64,000 bases of DNA, taken from NCBI RefSeq assembly GCF_004359215.1, contig NC_090623.1, positions 1,540,573-1,604,572 on the forward strand, read 5' to 3'. The notes beneath the pieces were generated by a model. The model was not told where the DNA came from, did not search any database, and saw only the letters and a list, made by a program, of their open reading frames with translations. This stretch comes from Bremia lactucae. Taxonomy: Eukaryota; Oomycota; Peronosporomycetes; Peronosporales; Peronosporaceae. Shown here one piece after another: positions 18,595 to 28,984 of the stretch. Position 1 is the first letter of the stretch. Each line of letters begins with the position of its first letter. Position numbers and translations under genes: made by a program.

Positions 18595-19932
18595 ATGGTA
18601 GCAAAGAGAAGCACAGCTTTGAAAGTGCTGGTGCAATTTGTCTTTCTGGTCACGGGCGTTGTCTCGACATGCGTCGCACAGTATGTCTTTTATCAAGGCG
18701 CGGGGGATCAAAAGGCCATGCTTTTGCCACTGTGCAATTATTTAGGAATGATGCTCGTCGGGCTGCTCCCCACTGCCGCAGACGGTCAAAAGGCAGTCAA
18801 TGCAACGCGATTGAAGAAAAGTAAGATCAAATCTTTAACATGCGAAGCAGATCAGAAGCTAGAGATAAGTATGTCCCCGGAAGTCGATGTCGAGCAGCCT
18901 GAACTTACGCCTACGCAGACCGACAGGTGTCTTTCCCCCAAGTTTCTAAATAGTGATCTGGAGGCGCTTACGCGGCGCCCTGTCGTAAGTGAAGATCATT
19001 ATCACGCAGAGGAGGCTTTAAGCAGTGAGGACGAAACAAAGCCTCCACTTGGCCTTCTCGTCACGCCATCATTGGTGTCCTTGTCGCTTTCCACTGAACA
19101 GCTCTGTATCGTTGTATCGGTGGTGCTAGACTTTGCTGGCTGTATATTTTCCAATATTGGCTTAGCGATGGCAGGGAGTGGGTTGTATCAAGTTGTCTAC
19201 TCAAGCGTCATTTGTTGGTCAGCGCTCATGTCCCGATTTCTCTTGAAAAAGGTTGTCTCGAAGGAAGAGTGGTTCGGAATTGCACTTGTAACGTTTGGCC
19301 TGGCATTTAGTGCATTGGGAGAGTCAAGAAACGAACGTCACAATACAATTGTGCTGATGGGGTGCCTGAACACGCTGGTGGGGGCAGCTTTTTACGGGGC
19401 CAATTACGTGACGGGGGAGTTTACGCTTAAGCTGGCAGTGCGGCCACATCCAAAGGAGTTGTGCCTTAAGATTGGCTCGGCTTGTGTCACTATTATAGCG
19501 ATATATCAGAGTTTATTCGTGCTGCCAGAGTGGAACGCGCTCGTAACTCAGCCGATTATGGAGGCCAAAGGCAACACGACCCACATTGTAGCAGCGCTTG
19601 TGGCGTACACCCTTTCTCAATTAGCTCACGGACTCACGTACTTCGTCATGCTAGGCACCAGTGGCGCAGTTACGACTGGCATTATCCAAAGCTTACGGGC
19701 TGTGTGCGTTTTTGGGATTAGTTCAATGTTGTACTGTAGCCAACAGGAATCGCAGTGCTTTGATACTAAGCGGGGTGTTGCCGCGCTTATCGTTGTAAGT
19801 GGCGTCATGTACTACTCATGGGCCAAAAACCAGCAGGGCAGAACCAATGCGCCAGCTCCTTCAGCATCATCGCGGCCATCTCAAATAACAGCGAACACTA
19901 AGATAGTAGCAGGCAAGAACTACGTTAATTAA
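18595..19932 (+). CDS. Multi-pass membrane transporter, DMT/EamA superfamily-like
   Basis: An intronless 445-residue protein. Two N-terminal hydrophobic helices (LVQFVFLVTGVVSTCVAQYV and LLPLCNYLGMMLVGLLP) are followed by a hydrophilic, acidic loop of about 110 residues. About eight more hydrophobic helices follow (for example LCIVVSVVLDFAGCIFSNIG, GLYQVVYSSVICWSALMSRF, WFGIALVTFGLAFSALG and GVAALIVVSGVMYYSW). The G-L-Y-Q-V-V-Y-S-S and WFGIALVTFG pattern resembles drug/metabolite transporters of the SLC35/EamA group, which carry nucleotide-sugars or other metabolites in Golgi, ER or plastid-type membranes. Substrate cannot be told. The long cytosolic insertion between helices 2 and 3 is unusual for the family. 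Confidence 0.8.
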   Translation: MVAKRSTALKVLVQFVFLVTGVVSTCVAQYVFYQGAGDQKAMLLPLCNYLGMMLVGLLPTAADGQKAVNATRLKKSKIKSLTCEADQKLEISMSPEVDVEQPELTPTQTDRCLSPKFLNSDLEALTRRPVVSEDHYHAEEALSSEDETKPPLGLLVTPSLVSLSLSTEQLCIVVSVVLDFAGCIFSNIGLAMAGSGLYQVVYSSVICWSALMSRFLLKKVVSKEEWFGIALVTFGLAFSALGESRNERHNTIVLMGCLNTLVGAAFYGANYVTGEFTLKLAVRPHPKELCLKIGSACVTIIAIYQSLFVLPEWNALVTQPIMEAKGNTTHIVAALVAYTLSQLAHGLTYFVMLGTSGAVTTGIIQSLRAVCVFGISSMLYCSQQESQCFDTKRGVAALIVVSGVMYYSWAKNQQGRTNAPAPSASSRPSQITANTKIVAGKNYVN

Positions 19933-20060
19933 GCAAATAAGTCCGTATTATTGTAAGTCATTTTACTTAATATATTGCTGCAGCGTAATCCAACGTATGG
20001 CTGACAATATTGTCGTGAGAAGTTGTGGCACTTTCTAAGAAAAGGAGTTAAGTGCGTCAG

Positions 20061-21743
20061 ATGCGCGAGCGCGTAAGTAGCGGCTCTCCTCGCACGGCTG
20101 ACATCGACTCGCACGAGAAGGTTAAGAATAAATTGACAATACATCAAGCTGGGTGCAACAATAATAAAAACAGTCAAACGCTGCTACCAGTATTCTTCTC
20201 GCGCCGTCACAATTCATCTGATGACGACGAAAATGACAAACAAGGACGGCGACGGAAGAGAAGAAAGGGTACGGCATGGTTCAACCGATTACGAATCTCT
20301 ACGCTTTCGCGTCTTTTGATAATGTCGAGAGGATTGCGCTGGATTCGGAAGGTTTTGTTGCTTCTCGTGGTGGTGATGATAACTGTTTTGACATTAGAAG
20401 CAATTGGCCGCCTGCGATTCAATGGTTACTTAATGCCTTTGCGTGGCCACAATGGACAGCTAGGGTTCTATCATGAGATGAACGTTAATATGCAAACGAT
20501 AAAGGACGCTACAGGGAAGCCCCAGAGAAAACTATTTCCAGCTTCAGCGCTTAATGCGAGTGAAGTGAAAGCGTGGATCGCTAAGCGCAGAAACGTCACA
20601 AATGGACAAAAGTTTTTGATAGGATGCTCTTCGCAATGGAAAGGTTACGTCCTGCGCTCGTTCTTGTCACTTTTTCAGGAGCTCAAGAATGAGCACGGAT
20701 GGAAAGATCTTGATACGTCCAAGAGTTCAATAAACACATTTCTTGGCATCGAACGAAATGAAGTCCCTAGTATCATGCTATTTTGCTTGAACTCATTTTA
20801 TTATCCGATGGAATTATTGCAAACGCACAGCTCCTACTTTCATGAACTGCGTAAGCAAGGCACGATTTTGGCTGTGTGGAACGATGACTTGCACTATTAC
20901 GACCAATTTAATCCCATTGTCTTGCGCGACGAAATTTTTACTAAAATCGACGTACTGATTGGAACATACGCATATTTCATGGGCGACTATTTTTCCAAAG
21001 TGACGGAATCCGTTGACGAACGCGACCTGCCTATGACAGTTTGGCTGCCTCATTCGTCGGGCTTGGATTTTATTAATGCTTCATTTAACGAGTACCCGAT
21101 TAACAAAATTATTCTGTCGGGCAAACTTGGCTCAAATTGGTATCCGCTACGTCACTGGCTGGGTCTGTACCAGCAGAACCATCGAGACGTCATGGATTTA
21201 TATCAGCATTCCGGATACTACGTAGCAGACAATCAGTCTGCCATCTATGCATCCTACCTGCGCTCGTACCGCGCGGGTATCACGACAACACTCATTTTTA
21301 ATTATGTGATCGCCAAGATATTTGAAATTCCATCAACCGGGGCTCTATTAGTTGTAAATCGTAATGTACGGCCGCTGCTGGCTGCACTTGGCATGAACGA
21401 AGGTGAGCACTACGTGGGATTCGATAGGCGAGACCCAGAATCAATCATATGGTGGGTCAGCGATCCTCGTAATTGGATCGAGATAGATCGTATTCGCCGT
21501 GCCGGGATGGACTTTGTCCGAGAGAGGCACCTCGTGACAAATCGCGTGAAGGCATTGGACTTGTTCATAACAGAGGGTGTGGCCGTATATAAAATCCCTT
21601 CAATGTTGCACCTCACAAGCCCGTGCCCATCTAAAGCACTTCCTGATGGATACGAGTGCCAAACGCGGTATGATCGCGAGTCGTTTTACAAGTGCGACCG
21701 CTGGTTTTGTGGCGCACAATCACTTTTGCCACTTTGGGACTAG
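20061..21743 (+). CDS. Type II membrane glycosyltransferase-like protein
   Basis: A 560-residue protein starting at ATG 20061; the in-frame GTG at 20052 is ignored. A basic cytosolic tail (GRRRKRRKG) precedes one membrane helix near residues 98-118 (VLLLLVVVMITVLTLEAIG), giving a type II Golgi topology. The lumenal part has potential N-glycosylation sites and a C-terminal block, STGALLVVNRNVRPLLAALG, then EHYVGFDRRDPESIIWWVSD, then RRAGMDFVRERHLVTNRVKA. That block matches the glycosyl transferase family 1_2 C-terminal domain (CgeB-like: P.tG.lLL.......l...f..g...v.y.d..el...v.......iA..g...v...ht...R). The sugar and acceptor are unknown. It is co-oriented with the transporter 130 bp upstream, and a functional link is only a guess. 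Confidence 0.78.
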   Translation: MRERVSSGSPRTADIDSHEKVKNKLTIHQAGCNNNKNSQTLLPVFFSRRHNSSDDDENDKQGRRRKRRKGTAWFNRLRISTLSRLLIMSRGLRWIRKVLLLLVVVMITVLTLEAIGRLRFNGYLMPLRGHNGQLGFYHEMNVNMQTIKDATGKPQRKLFPASALNASEVKAWIAKRRNVTNGQKFLIGCSSQWKGYVLRSFLSLFQELKNEHGWKDLDTSKSSINTFLGIERNEVPSIMLFCLNSFYYPMELLQTHSSYFHELRKQGTILAVWNDDLHYYDQFNPIVLRDEIFTKIDVLIGTYAYFMGDYFSKVTESVDERDLPMTVWLPHSSGLDFINASFNEYPINKIILSGKLGSNWYPLRHWLGLYQQNHRDVMDLYQHSGYYVADNQSAIYASYLRSYRAGITTTLIFNYVIAKIFEIPSTGALLVVNRNVRPLLAALGMNEGEHYVGFDRRDPESIIWWVSDPRNWIEIDRIRRAGMDFVRERHLVTNRVKALDLFITEGVAVYKIPSMLHLTSPCPSKALPDGYECQTRYDRESFYKCDRWFCGAQSLLPLWD

Positions 21744-22719
21744 TATACTATACTCATTCTTAACTTGTTTATATCATACATAACATTCCGTTGTCTTATT
21801 ATAGTAATGGTGCGACTACTGCCACAGACGTTTTGACTATTGGGCTAGATTCAAAAGACCTCTGATTGGTGAAAACCAATATTATTGGTGCTACGTAAGA
21901 TACATCATAAAATTTTCAACTAAATTTTGCCATTATGTCGCATTCACCATGTCGGACGCATTTTTGCGAGCTTAGAATGCGGACTTGAAGCAGACGCAGA
22001 GCGCGCTTCCGCCGCGTTGCATGTTCTGCATCCGCATCCCCGTGCCCTGATCTTAGGTGAAGCTGTTACGAAAGACGTCGTGTACAAACTCCTTCACGCC
22101 TGCCGACGTCGACGAGCAGAAGCGGCCTCTTGGCGCCTATGACATACTCAACGGTGCTTCCTCTCTCAATCATCCCATGGATCATAGAATTTGTGTCAAC
22201 TGTAATATTCTTTGTGTGTTGTCACTCGGCAAAGAAGCGACGGTTGTGGGCTCCGAATACACACAGGAAAGGGCTTTTGGGATCGTAGATGCGTGCGGTT
22301 CTTGCTGCTAGAAAAAAGAAAAATTCGCTTACAAGACGGAAGGTGCTGCATATCAGTCGGCCTTTTGAAGGTGGTCTTGAAATGCGATCTTAGCAAAATT
22401 GACGCAGTGACGTTGCGCAAGTATACCGCAATTATATGTGCGTTCCTGATGCAACAATTCGCCAAGTGCGATTTAATTCGACGCCTTTTGAGTGAGTGAG
22501 AAGTGAGAAGGTGAGGTAAATTTATGAACGCTTGCGACCCATTATATTCTGCCGCCTGGCAACAATGTTACCAGAGCGACTTCTACTCTATATTATATGT
22601 AGTGCTAGTCCTCGGACAGCTGAGCGCTTGCTCGCTGAGTCTCGTCGCGAGATAATTTGGTGGGTTGTAGGTGCATTGTGATGCCCCAGCTGGAGACTGG
22701 AATACCGTCTGCCATGGCC
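21744..22719. other. Intergenic; no supported gene
   Basis: Overlapping frames at 21927-22142 (TTG start) and 22057-22311 encode unrecognised, compositionally odd peptides, and neither has supporting features. The right edge grades into the 3' end of the LINE. I see nothing else definable. Confidence 0.4.
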
Positions 22720-22741
22720 CTTGTCTCACGAAATAGCAGCC

Positions 22742-23149
22742 TCAAGCTGGCCTTTCGCAGGGCATGATGGGTTCAAAGCTGTGATAGCACCATTGCACTA
22801 TCACCGACGACATGCTATGGGGCGTATCCAGACGCCTTCGCGTGTCGTAGACCATGGACGAGCCCCCAGTATTCAGCCGCATTGTTTGTGGTATTGGCAG
22901 CACTGTGCGCCATGCTCGAATTCCACAGTACGCAAGCGGCGTGCGTCTGAATGTTGAGTTGGACAATGACGGACCCAGCTCATCTGGTCCCGTATTACCT
23001 CGAGATCCTCCGTATGAAAATTGCAGGTATATCAGTCCTGGGCATCGGTCGATGGGCAGCTGTTGCAGCACCGGTGGTTCGTTTATGCAGAAGAGAGAGT
23101 CCGCCAAAGCGAACCTCACTCGCGCGAACAGGTGTCGGTTTGTTAGCAT
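22742..23149 (-). pseudogene. LINE RNase H remnant
   Basis: The minus frame contains LIYLQFSYGGSRGNTGPDE, a decayed form of the D-G-G-S-R-G-N-P-G-P block at the start of RNase H domains. The catalytic Asp is replaced in this reading (SYGGS instead of xDGGS). The following sequence drifts into another frame. It lies at the C-terminal end of the LINE. Confidence 0.6.
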
Positions 23150-23470
23150 GTCTGGCTGGTATGTCGAACCTCGAAATCGTGTGATCGCTCGTCGAAATTG
23201 TGTCTTGGCTCTGGCGATGTGTGCCTCTTCTGGTTAGGTCGGGTCTTTCATCCGGTGGAGCCGCTCTGACCAAATGGCATGGATCGTTGTAGATGCTGCG
23301 AAACGCCAGAGTTTTCGAGTCGCCGAAAATACCACATCCTTCAGGTCCCTCATCTCATCACCTTTAATAAAAGAAGGCTTAATCGAATTCCAGGCCGCGT
23401 GTGGAATCACTGGAAGATCCAGCCCAAACGCCCACACGTTGAAGTCCGTCTTGCCGAATCCTTCAAGCGC

Positions 23471-23740
23471 TCACCACCTGTACATAATAAGCTCCCAGTG
23501 GCGACGCGAACTGGAGCATGTCCAAAACACATGTTGTGCCACAGTAGGCAGGGTCCGAGAACACCCGGGTACGGGGCATGATAGATCTTCGCTCGCCCAA
23601 TTACATAGTGGGAAGCTGTTGCATATCAGGTGATACAACGTTTGTGCGTTGGTCGGAAAAGAAGCATGTATCCGGCGTATATCTCTCCATGTAATATGTG
23701 GTGTCCCGTCCGAAATCACTTGAAAGTCCAGCTTTGACAC
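23471..23740 (-). pseudogene. LINE zinc-binding segment between RT and RNase H
   Basis: The minus translation includes TLYHLICNSFPLCNW followed by CPVPGCSRTLPTVAQHVFWT and C. This C-x4-C...H-x4-C arrangement (CPVPGC...HVFWTC) is like the zf-RVT region that follows RT in many non-LTR elements. The segment is isolated from the RT frame by stops. Confidence 0.65.
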
Positions 23741-23872
23741 TCGCTCTTCGAGAATTTGTTTTCCTTCATCGCACCGGTGTTTTAAAGATAGCCTGTTTAA
23801 TATTCCTTCGGTGGGGACGCCAGCGCCGCCTTCCTGCCAAGATATGTACTACGCGGGTGAGTGCCGGTGCGC

Positions 23873-23930
23873 GCTGTACAGGAGTGCCACCATCGCTGGA
23901 CGCTGTACAGGAGTGCCACCATCGCTGGAC
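23873..23930. repeat. 29-bp tandem duplication
   Basis: A 29-bp unit beginning GCTGTACAGGAGTGCC occurs at 23873-23901 and is repeated exactly at 23902-23930, inside the LINE. Confidence 0.95.
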
Positions 23931-24794
23931 GCTGCTACATCGCATGCGGACATCGACGAGACTGATGTCACTTCACCCTTCATGTCCGTATCGAAATGAG
24001 TCAGCGATGTCCTTGCACTGTTTAGTGTCCACTTATGATACCGATGAACTTTGGTAGAGCACGCAAGTAAGCAACCCGGTTCATTTGCTCGATATACGAG
24101 TGCTGGAAAGGTGTAGAGAAGAGCGAGGCAGAATGAACCAAAGTGCCGTCTCTTCGCCATTGATTGGGTTGCCATGTCGAGCCTTGCCAAGAACCGTATG
24201 ATTTCACTTTAGAATAGACCAAGACATTATGCCACGCAGGTAATTCGTGTCTCGTGCAAAAAAACAGCACCGTTTAAATTATAGGTTGTACCTCTGCGGT
24301 CCCGCAGCCATGACATATTCGTCAACGTAGCGTGTTCATCCACCTGTAGTCAAACCTCCCCGAAGACGCTTCTTCATCCCTCATTCCTATACGGAGATTG
24401 ACATCAATGACCCGTCGAACATCAATAGTAACACTTCCGTCGGTGTTATGGTCGACCTCGGCTTTCGAAGTAAATGCGACGGCCCTTCGACAGACTTCCT
24501 TGACATCATCTTGGCGCGCATGTTGAGCCGTCGAAAGGCCAACATTTTTCGAACCGGTGAGCCATAGAGTCGCTCGATATCTTGGGTGCTTGTCTGCATT
24601 CCAACAAGGCGTGGCTTACGGTGAATCAGACGTTGCAGATCTCCATTGGCAGTCTCCAATCAGTAATTCACGCGAATACGCTGTAGCTGCCCATTGATCA
24701 ACTGCTGTAGCTGCTGTAGCCATCATTCTATTGGAATGCACGGCACCGCAATGCCACCCTGTTGTATCGGGAGTGAAGCCATCTCGGAACTGAC

Positions 24795-26336
24795 CTAAGG
24801 TCTACAGCGCTTACCATTCCAGACACCCCAAACAAAGTCCTCAATCAAATTCGTCAAACGGGTGACTATGTCCGGAGGAGGCCAGCAGTGCCGAGCTAGG
24901 AAAAGTATCGTGGACACTTCTATGGCACTGGCAAGGCGAGCTCGTTGTTCCATCGTGTTGGTCTTCTCCCTGGCTAGAACAAGCCGGCTCAAAAGAAATC
25001 GTAAGCATTTATTCCAATTAACCGCCTCCACCTCCTGTTGACCCACAATTACACCAAGATATCGGCAGGATTCGCTTGAAGTCAGAAGTTTTAGGTCACA
25101 AGTGATCCGAGGCAATGCTGCCCCGCGAGGGTCCAGGGCAACGATCATTGACTTTGAGCGATTAATCAACAGTCCGGCGACGCTAGCGAAATTATCAAAA
25201 ATTGTTACAACCTGCGTAACCGCAGCCCGATCGCGCAGGTAGACGGCGGTGTCATCAGCGTATCCCGAAACTTTGAATTCTGCGATCCGCTCGCCAGATT
25301 TTAGTGGCACCCCACGAATGTCCGTTCTCTCTTGGACCACACGATAAACACTATCGAGGGCGAGGATAAAGAGAAGTGGCGCAAGTGGGCACCCCTGCCG
25401 AATCCCACAGTTGACTTCCCGTCGACGAGATCGGTGTCCATTCACAATAAATTGACACGTTGTGCCGCGATGTAATGCCTCCACTATCGAAACAAATTGG
25501 GACGAATATCCAAGCCATTCAATGCAGAAAGAAGATAAGGACGTTGCAGCGTGTCGTAAGCCTTTGCAAAGTCGAGGAGCAAAACAATGGCTCCGTAAGA
25601 TCACTGTCTGCCCTTGCTGCTTTGCGTACCGCCTTAAATTAATCCAACGCCGTGTGGATCGAACGCTGCGGGATGAATCCAACTTGGGGTGGCGGCACGA
25701 TTTGCGACAGCATAGGCCGCATCGAAACGACAGAATCTTGGTAAATAAGTTGTAGTCGCTGTTAAGTAACGCGATCGGGCGATGATCCAGTGGCAAGGCA
25801 GACGCCGCAGTTTTCTTTAGGTACTGTTTGCCTCCAAACGACGCCAGCAGCACGCTGCACTCCAGCCACCGGGTATACAGTGCTGCTAAAAAAGTTGCGA
25901 GCTCGGCTGCGTAGTCTCGGAAAAAGGTGTTATTGAGTTCGTCCGGCCCCGCAGCTTTCCCACGTTTAAGTCTCTTCAAGGCCGTACTAACATCTTCTGT
26001 AGAAATTGAAGACGTCACACTAAAATCATCAACTTGGGCTGGTGGGGCTGCTCTGTTCAGAAACGCGGCTGTTTCCTCGGTATGGGCAAAAGAGTGAGTC
26101 AGAATCTGTCCCCAGGCATCTACCATTTCATCACCTAATTCCTGTGACCGATTCGACCCGAGCTGAGCTTTGCCACCCAGGACCACGAAAATGTTGTCCT
26201 GTGATTTAGTCGACACCGGGGCGAAGAAGCGACGTAATGTCTCTGCCGGAAAGTACGTGTGCTGAACAAGCAATCGCTCCATATTGGTCCTCTGCCTTAG
26301 TCGCCGAAACTCCGATACTTTCTTACGAAGGTCCAC
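24795..26336 (-). pseudogene. LINE reverse transcriptase, with compensating frameshifts
   Basis: The 513-codon open frame carries RT motifs KRGKAAGPDELNNTFFRDYA, LDHRPIALLNSDYNLFTKIL, GIRQGCPLAPLLFILALDSV and the active-site box VSGYADDTAVYL (YADD near 25256). Between roughly 25722 and 25510 the frame is not the RT frame. The conserved motif A peptide (VLLLDFAKAYDTLQRPYLLS) is present in a different minus frame near 25530-25590, so two indels of opposite effect bracket it. The ORF is therefore open but not functional as written. It ends at FVWGVWNGKRCRP. Confidence 0.85.
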
Positions 26337-26614
26337 CGGGGTATCGATGGGGCTAGAGTGATCGCGTCGTTATTATCCACGGACCTGAGAAGCCTCGGAC
26401 GAAATTGCATCCAAGAGAGCTGCTCCCAGCAGCAGATATAACCGACGCAGCCGCTGCCTATAACTTTTCGTCAAACCCTGACGCGCCTGCTTGGTAGTTG
26501 CCAACAGAATCTTACGAAGACTGATCTTCAAAGTGTCCCATTAGTCTACAAGTCGTCGGTCCGTGAGACAGTCTGACGTAGATACCGAAGCTGTTTCGTC
26601 AATTTGCTGCTGTG

Positions 26615-27560
26615 TCAGTTCAATGGCAGCAGTAATTTGCTAATCGCGGCTGCTTGTGTGCATCCAGGAATCGAATACACGCACCGTGGCTTGCAGACGC
26701 GCACTACATGACGCGGCACCCCAATCCTGACACTTATGCCATTGTGATCAGCTGCAGGACGGGGTTCCGAGAATTCGGCGTCTCGAATCCAGTCCAAAAG
26801 TATATCACTGACAAACCAACGATCGAGACGGGAGCTAGCCGATCCACCGCCTGGCAATGTGTAAAAATAAGTTTGTGCCGTCGCATGAAAATGCGCTATA
26901 GCTCGTTCATATTCCGCTTACTTCATGTCATCATCAAGATAATCGCTAAGTTCAGCCCGACCAAGAAGCCTAAGCAGAGCAATCGAGCCATGTCATCCAG
27001 GTGGAGAGAAACATGAGCGATCAGTACGCGGCACAAGCGTGCAATTAAAGTCACCACGCATAAAGATTGGTCCATCGTATCCTTATAGTTGATGCCGAAG
27101 CATCTCGAAAAACTTCTTTCGTTCATTCTTCTCACTTAGAGCGTAAACGTTTACCACCAGGATTGTGTCGCCTTTGAGATAAATTTGAACAGCCATCCGA
27201 TAAGATGTCCAGTGGTCCTCTTGCCACAAATCCATTGTAGTAATGGAGGAGTACGGGTTCAAGAGCATGGCCACACCACCTCGCAAAATTTCGGACTTCG
27301 TCCACTTCGTGTGGCTGGGCGTGTTCACAAATCCCCAGGTCTTGCTGTATAATTTATCCATGGCGGCAGACTCTCCAATCCCAACCCGAGTTTCTTTAAG
27401 AAGGACTTGATCAGTGGCTCCCTTACCCTCTCGCTTCAGGAAACGGCTAAACCAGTCGGCGCATCGTTCCGGATGCTTGGGAAATCCCGCAACATTTTGC
27501 GAGTGAAGACAGATGTTGTTATCGTTATCGCTAGGTTTTCACGGGTTCGGTGATAGCAGT
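26615..27560 (-). pseudogene. LINE APE-type endonuclease remnant
   Basis: Blocks in order on the minus strand: NNICLHSQNVAGFPKH near 27.5 kb, the catalytic Glu region VLLKETRVGIGES near 27.4 kb, then EILRGGVAMLLNPYSSI and GDTILVVNVYALSEKNERKK (27083-27361). A C-terminal block has SRLDRWFVSD and the catalytic-type DHNGISVRIG (26615-26857). These are the standard motifs of LINE apurinic-like endonucleases. Frames shift between blocks. Confidence 0.8.
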
Positions 27561-27574
27561 CATCGACGGCGCCA

Positions 27575-27634
27575 GGGGATATCTCCTCTGTCGAGATATC
27601 CCCTTTCCCAGTCGAGGTGCCCTCAGTACTGAGG
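27575..27634. repeat. Adjacent perfect inverted repeats at the LINE ORF1/ORF2 boundary
   Basis: GGGGATATCTC at 27575-27585 pairs exactly with GAGATATCCCC at 27593-27603 (11-bp arms, 7-nt loop). Right after it, CCTCAGTACTGAGG at 27621-27634 is a perfect 14-bp palindrome. Confidence 0.9.
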
Positions 27635-28720
27635 TCCCAGCAGTTGACCATCTCATGCGATGAGGTCAAGCGCCGGGTGCCAGTTGGCTGGTTTGCTGAT
27701 AATGCTGGAGACTGCCGCGCACACCTCTTTAGACTAGTGATACAGCGCAGCCTTGGTCTCTGGCATAACTACCTTCGTCTCGTCCTCGACGGGTGCGAGC
27801 TTGGGAAGCATCACACACAGGACATTGATGACTCCCCAATGATCCAAGTCATCAAGCGGTTCGACGACAGTAGGACACAATAACTCGATGAATCTTGTCA
27901 GTCGTAATCCCATTGAATTTGTCCAGCTTTTCCATCAGCCGTTGCGGCCCACTCCGTGCACATTGCTCGAAGTTTTGCATCTGCGTGAGTAGTGTTTCGA
28001 CAGATCACCGCCAATTGTACTCTCGACGATAGAAATACAAATATGGTTTCGCTGTTAACGGCATGGCCAAAAGCTCACTGAGTGTTGCAAGGTCCAACGC
28101 GCATGCGTTGACCCACGTAGTTTGACCCTTGGGGCACACTGGCAATTGAGACGACAGTGCAGCCACTGCTTTGTGCTGGATGGCCCATGCCCAAGTCGCA
28201 GTTGTGTTTGCATCAGTTTGTTTCGTACGCTCCGGCACGGCAGCTGCTACCGCAGCAGACGCAGTCTCCGGGATCTTTCGCACTCGAGTCACGCGTAGTG
28301 TCTGATCGTGAATATCAGGAGTACATAAGTGATCCGTCGGAATTCGTACCAGCATCTGGGTTTTCTGGGCAGCCTAACATGGGATAGGACGTGACTGCGG
28401 AGCGTACGGACTTGCGTTGGGTCGGTTAGTCGGCCTGCCGAGGCCTTGAGCTCTTCTTTGATTGCCTTAGCCAGCTCCTCAGGAATGGGAACACTAGCGG
28501 CGCAGGGTGGTGGAGTTACCGACCCTCCATCCAGATCACCCATGCAGGTAGTATTTCCAAAGGTAACCGTTCTTTCCGCCATAGTAACAATGATATTCCG
28601 AGAGGATTGCCCGTCTGCGATCGAAATGCGCGGAGGAGGCATGTCCACCCGAATCTGATTGGAAGGATCCACCTCAGCCGGCACAGATGCCGGAGGCGGC
28701 GTGGGGGTAGCACGAGGTAT
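27635..28720 (-). pseudogene. Possible LINE ORF1 region
   Basis: Minus frames at 28005-28355 and 28289-28684 encode Ala/Pro/Thr-rich sequence without known domains (for example VPIPEELAKAIKEELKASAG and ETASAAVAAAVPERTKQTDA). A short Cys pair (HQCPVCDA) occurs in another frame near 27.82 kb. The position directly 5' of the endonuclease suggests ORF1 (the gag-like LINE protein). This is positional inference; the sequence alone does not prove it. Confidence 0.35.
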
Positions 28721-28984
28721 GCCACATTATTGGCGAACATGAGAAAACAACAAGCGCGCAATGACCGCCCACTGCTCTCCCTGTACTTTTCCGCCATCTC
28801 AGCAGATAGGTCGCATGGCGGGACAGCAGCTTTCGCTGCCGTAAGTTCACTAGCTGTCGTCAGTTTCAGTGAAATCTTTGCCAATCGGCGTTTCATGTGT
28901 TCGTTGCCTTCGTTGCTTCTACTATCGCTCAGGTCGCCGCTGCACTGGCTGTGCGATATTCGTACTCCATCCAGTGCAATTACA

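Larger units (their letters stand above)
22720..28720 (-). mobile_element. Decayed LINE (APE-RT-RNase H type non-LTR retrotransposon)
   Basis: On the minus strand, reading from high to low coordinates, there are a possible ORF1 (28.7-27.6 kb), an APE endonuclease (27.55-26.6 kb), reverse transcriptase (26.3-24.8 kb), a zinc-knuckle-like segment (23.74-23.47 kb) and an RNase H start (about 23.07 kb). All are interrupted by stops and frameshifts. The order APE, RT, Cys/His region, RNase H places it among LINE clades that carry a C-terminal RNase H. The exact 5' and 3' ends and any poly(A)-type tail were not found, so limits are approximate. Confidence 0.8.
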
